Part shown: positions 49,101-52,100 of the stretch, piece by piece
Layout of the letters: the number at the start of each line of letters is the position of its first letter
Position numbering within the stretch: the first letter of the stretch is position 1
Source of the DNA: Misgurnus anguillicaudatus
Lineage: Eukaryota > Chordata > Actinopteri > Cypriniformes > Cobitidae
NCBI RefSeq assembly: GCF_027580225.2
Contig: NC_073353.2
Location: 34,438,501 to 34,502,500 of the forward strand
DNA length: 64,000 nucleotides
Reading direction: 5' to 3'
Notes under the pieces: model-generated
Told to the model about the DNA's origin: nothing
The model's input: the letters and a program-made list of their open reading frames with translations, nothing else
The model's database searches: none
Made by a program: the position numbers and the translations under genes

Positions 49101-52100
49101 TACATGAGTAGTTACACGAGTAAGTATGGCGGCACAAAATAAAAAAGCGGATAAAAAATGAGAACTATATTGTAGGGCGGAAGAGCACTTAGTTTGCAGC
49201 ATTTCGACCTCGGGTGCAGTAATATTGACGGAAGATTGAGCGAGAGGGGGAGTAGTCAGGAGTGATGATGTTACTGCGCGCCGAGGTCACACTGGATAGC
49301 TGGCCAATCGGAGCACAAGATGCTTTTCAGAACAATGTGCTTTGTACAAATCGACCCGTTTCAGAAATGCAGGGCATAGAGGAGCAAAAAAAATGTACGT
49401 TTTATGGAAAACACATTACATTACACCAAACAAAATAATTTTCTTTTTAGGAACATCACAGGGGCTCTTTAAATCATCACTTGGAAATCAATATTTAATT
49501 TTTTAGCTTTCATTAGCTCCAGTAGTTATACTACGATGCAACTAAGTTAGTATATGGTGGTCATAACTGAAACATTATTTTCTAACAGTCTACCTCTGCA
49601 GCTGATGACATCACTTCCAAGGATCTCTTACTAGTAGTTGAAACATCGATATTGATTTTATGTGTCATCACGGTTGAGACTGATTCTTCTTTGACTTCCT
49701 TATGTGATATCTACGAAAACGTAATGGAAATTACCAAATTGTCTTTGAAAAGCTTATAGTTGGAAAGTGGGTAAGGATGAAGTGATGGGTTAAAATGGGA
49801 CTGTCCATTTATCTTGGAGAAAATCTTTGTGGAGTCACACAAAAATGGGGGCATGAGGTTTAAATGGGTGACCACAGCACTAAATGACCAAACTACCTGA
49901 TCATTTTTAGACGTAACGTGCACTGCATGTATGCCGGTTTCAACACTGGGTTGCTCTACAGAGCCAACGTGAGGCTCGCGATTACGAAGCTGGTCCACTG
50001 CTGCCACCACAGTGGCAACAGCAACACGTTTCTCATCCATGTCAGGCTTCTCCTTTTTACATGCAAGTAGAATTAGGTGGCAAGATATAATCAATGTTAT
50101 CATACATTGACATAATAAACAAAAAAGAAGTAGTAGAACCACTGGGATGATCTTCTCATTTCCAACTTGCGGTCTTACATGCGGTATTCAATGCAAGCCT
50201 GCTTCTTGGGTAATTCTTTACCTCTTTGACAATGCCAATTTGTTGTTGAACTGCAGCAGCGCCCTCACAACGCTCCACATGGACACGGGTAGTGGTCGTC
50301 TGGACTTGTGCTGCTCTTGCCATCATGCTCTGGTAGCTGGCCTCAGAAACGTAGCCCGCCTGCTTCCATGGAGGCAGGACCTCCGTTGTCTGTGTAACTT
50401 GTTTGCGAGTCATTATGGGTGACTTGACTGGTCTGATCGGGGAAACAGACAGCCTCGTGGAAGGAGACACAGCTCTGAGGAACAGATAAGCATATTGTTG
50501 TCTCAACAATAAACAATAAAACCTTCACATATTTTAATATTGACTAAGATCACATCAAAAAATAAAATTAATGTATATTCAGTGATTGAAATCAAACTTT
50601 GATGCTCCTAATTTCATCATTAGATTACGAGACTTTAGCCTCAAAGTTTCACATTTTATCCTTTAAAAGTGAATAATTTTGTTAATATTAACCTTTACAA
50701 TAAAGTTTAACAAAAGCATACAATATAAAATGTGTCCGCAAATGTAAACTATAGACATATTACCTGACAGCAGTGGGCGTCGGACCCCTAACATGCCTCA
50801 CTGGAGAGGGAGACTGTTGGCGGGCACCTGCCACTTTAGTCACATGGGAAGTGGGGGATTTAGAAGATGGTTTAGGGGGCACACGTGGTGGGGTCTTATG
50901 TGCCAGCTGCTGGGCCACAAACCCTCCCTCTACTTGCATTTGCATCATAGCTGTGGCCTCATAGTGAGCCTCCATCCTCTGTTGAGAGAACAAATCGCCT
51001 TGATCTTATTGTCCAAAAGGGGCAAAAATGCATACTGTACTGTACTGTGAATAAACTGTGAAATCTGTCTGTTTGGATATAAGCGTCTGCTAAATGAATA
51101 AATGTAAATGTCGAGATTGACACTCACCTTATCTACTCTAGTCTGACGGGTCTGTGAAATCTGAGAGGTTGAAATGACTGTTTTTGACTTCTTGGCAGGT
51201 ACGGCTTCCTCTTCCCCTGTAGATTAAAAATAAATGCAGTGTGAGGCATCTATTTGCTTTTTTAAAGAAAAACACATTTTTAACTGGAAACATAATTTGA
51301 ATAAAATGAATTTCGGACTAAATGGTCTCTGTGTTTTAAGTATATGAACGTTTTTTGCTAAAAATCTTACCCTGAACAAGCAACTCAGCTGTTGAGGTCG
51401 CACGTCCACTGCTGTTGAAAGCGTTGACAGAATACGTTCCTGAATCTTCTGGGAACGCTTCAGCAATCAACAAACTGTAAAGGTCTCCATCTTGAACAAT
51501 CTGAAAGTCAGCGGAGCTTTGAATCTCGGCTCCCTCTCTGTAAAACTTCACCACAGGTGTAGGGATTCCTGTAACTCGAACATCCAGTCTCACTTTGCTT
51601 CCTTGTCTCACGGTCATACTTTGTAGTCTTTGAATAAAGTTTGGTGGCGCAGTTTCAGCTGAAAATAAACAATCAGGTAAAATTAAACCCCATATCCTGA
51701 ATTATATGTTTCACATATAATGGTAACTTGTATGCATGGCTTTCACTATGACATGGTGTCTAGGGGCGCAACAAATAAAATATGCAAAGTATGCCTAAAT
51801 ATAAATCCTTATTCTTAAAAAATATTTGTTTCTCTAAAAAAAAACGGTGCTAAATAGCACTAAAAGTGGTTCTTGGATCGTAATCATAGAGGACCCATTT
51901 TTAGTGAAGAACCATATGGGGGACATATAGCACCACATATGGTTCTACATAGCACAATATGGTTCTACACCGGTGCTACACAGGTACTTCATCTGTGCTA
52001 TACTGCATTTAAAATGGTTCCTCTATGATTACGAGCCAAGAACCACTTTTAGTGCTATTTAGCACCTTTTTTTTATAGAGTATACTATGAAGCAAACAAA

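Noticed and set aside
49594..49710. E9 counted as a third Z-repeat
   Set aside because: It lacks the [14 protein letters not shown] helix; only position argues for it.
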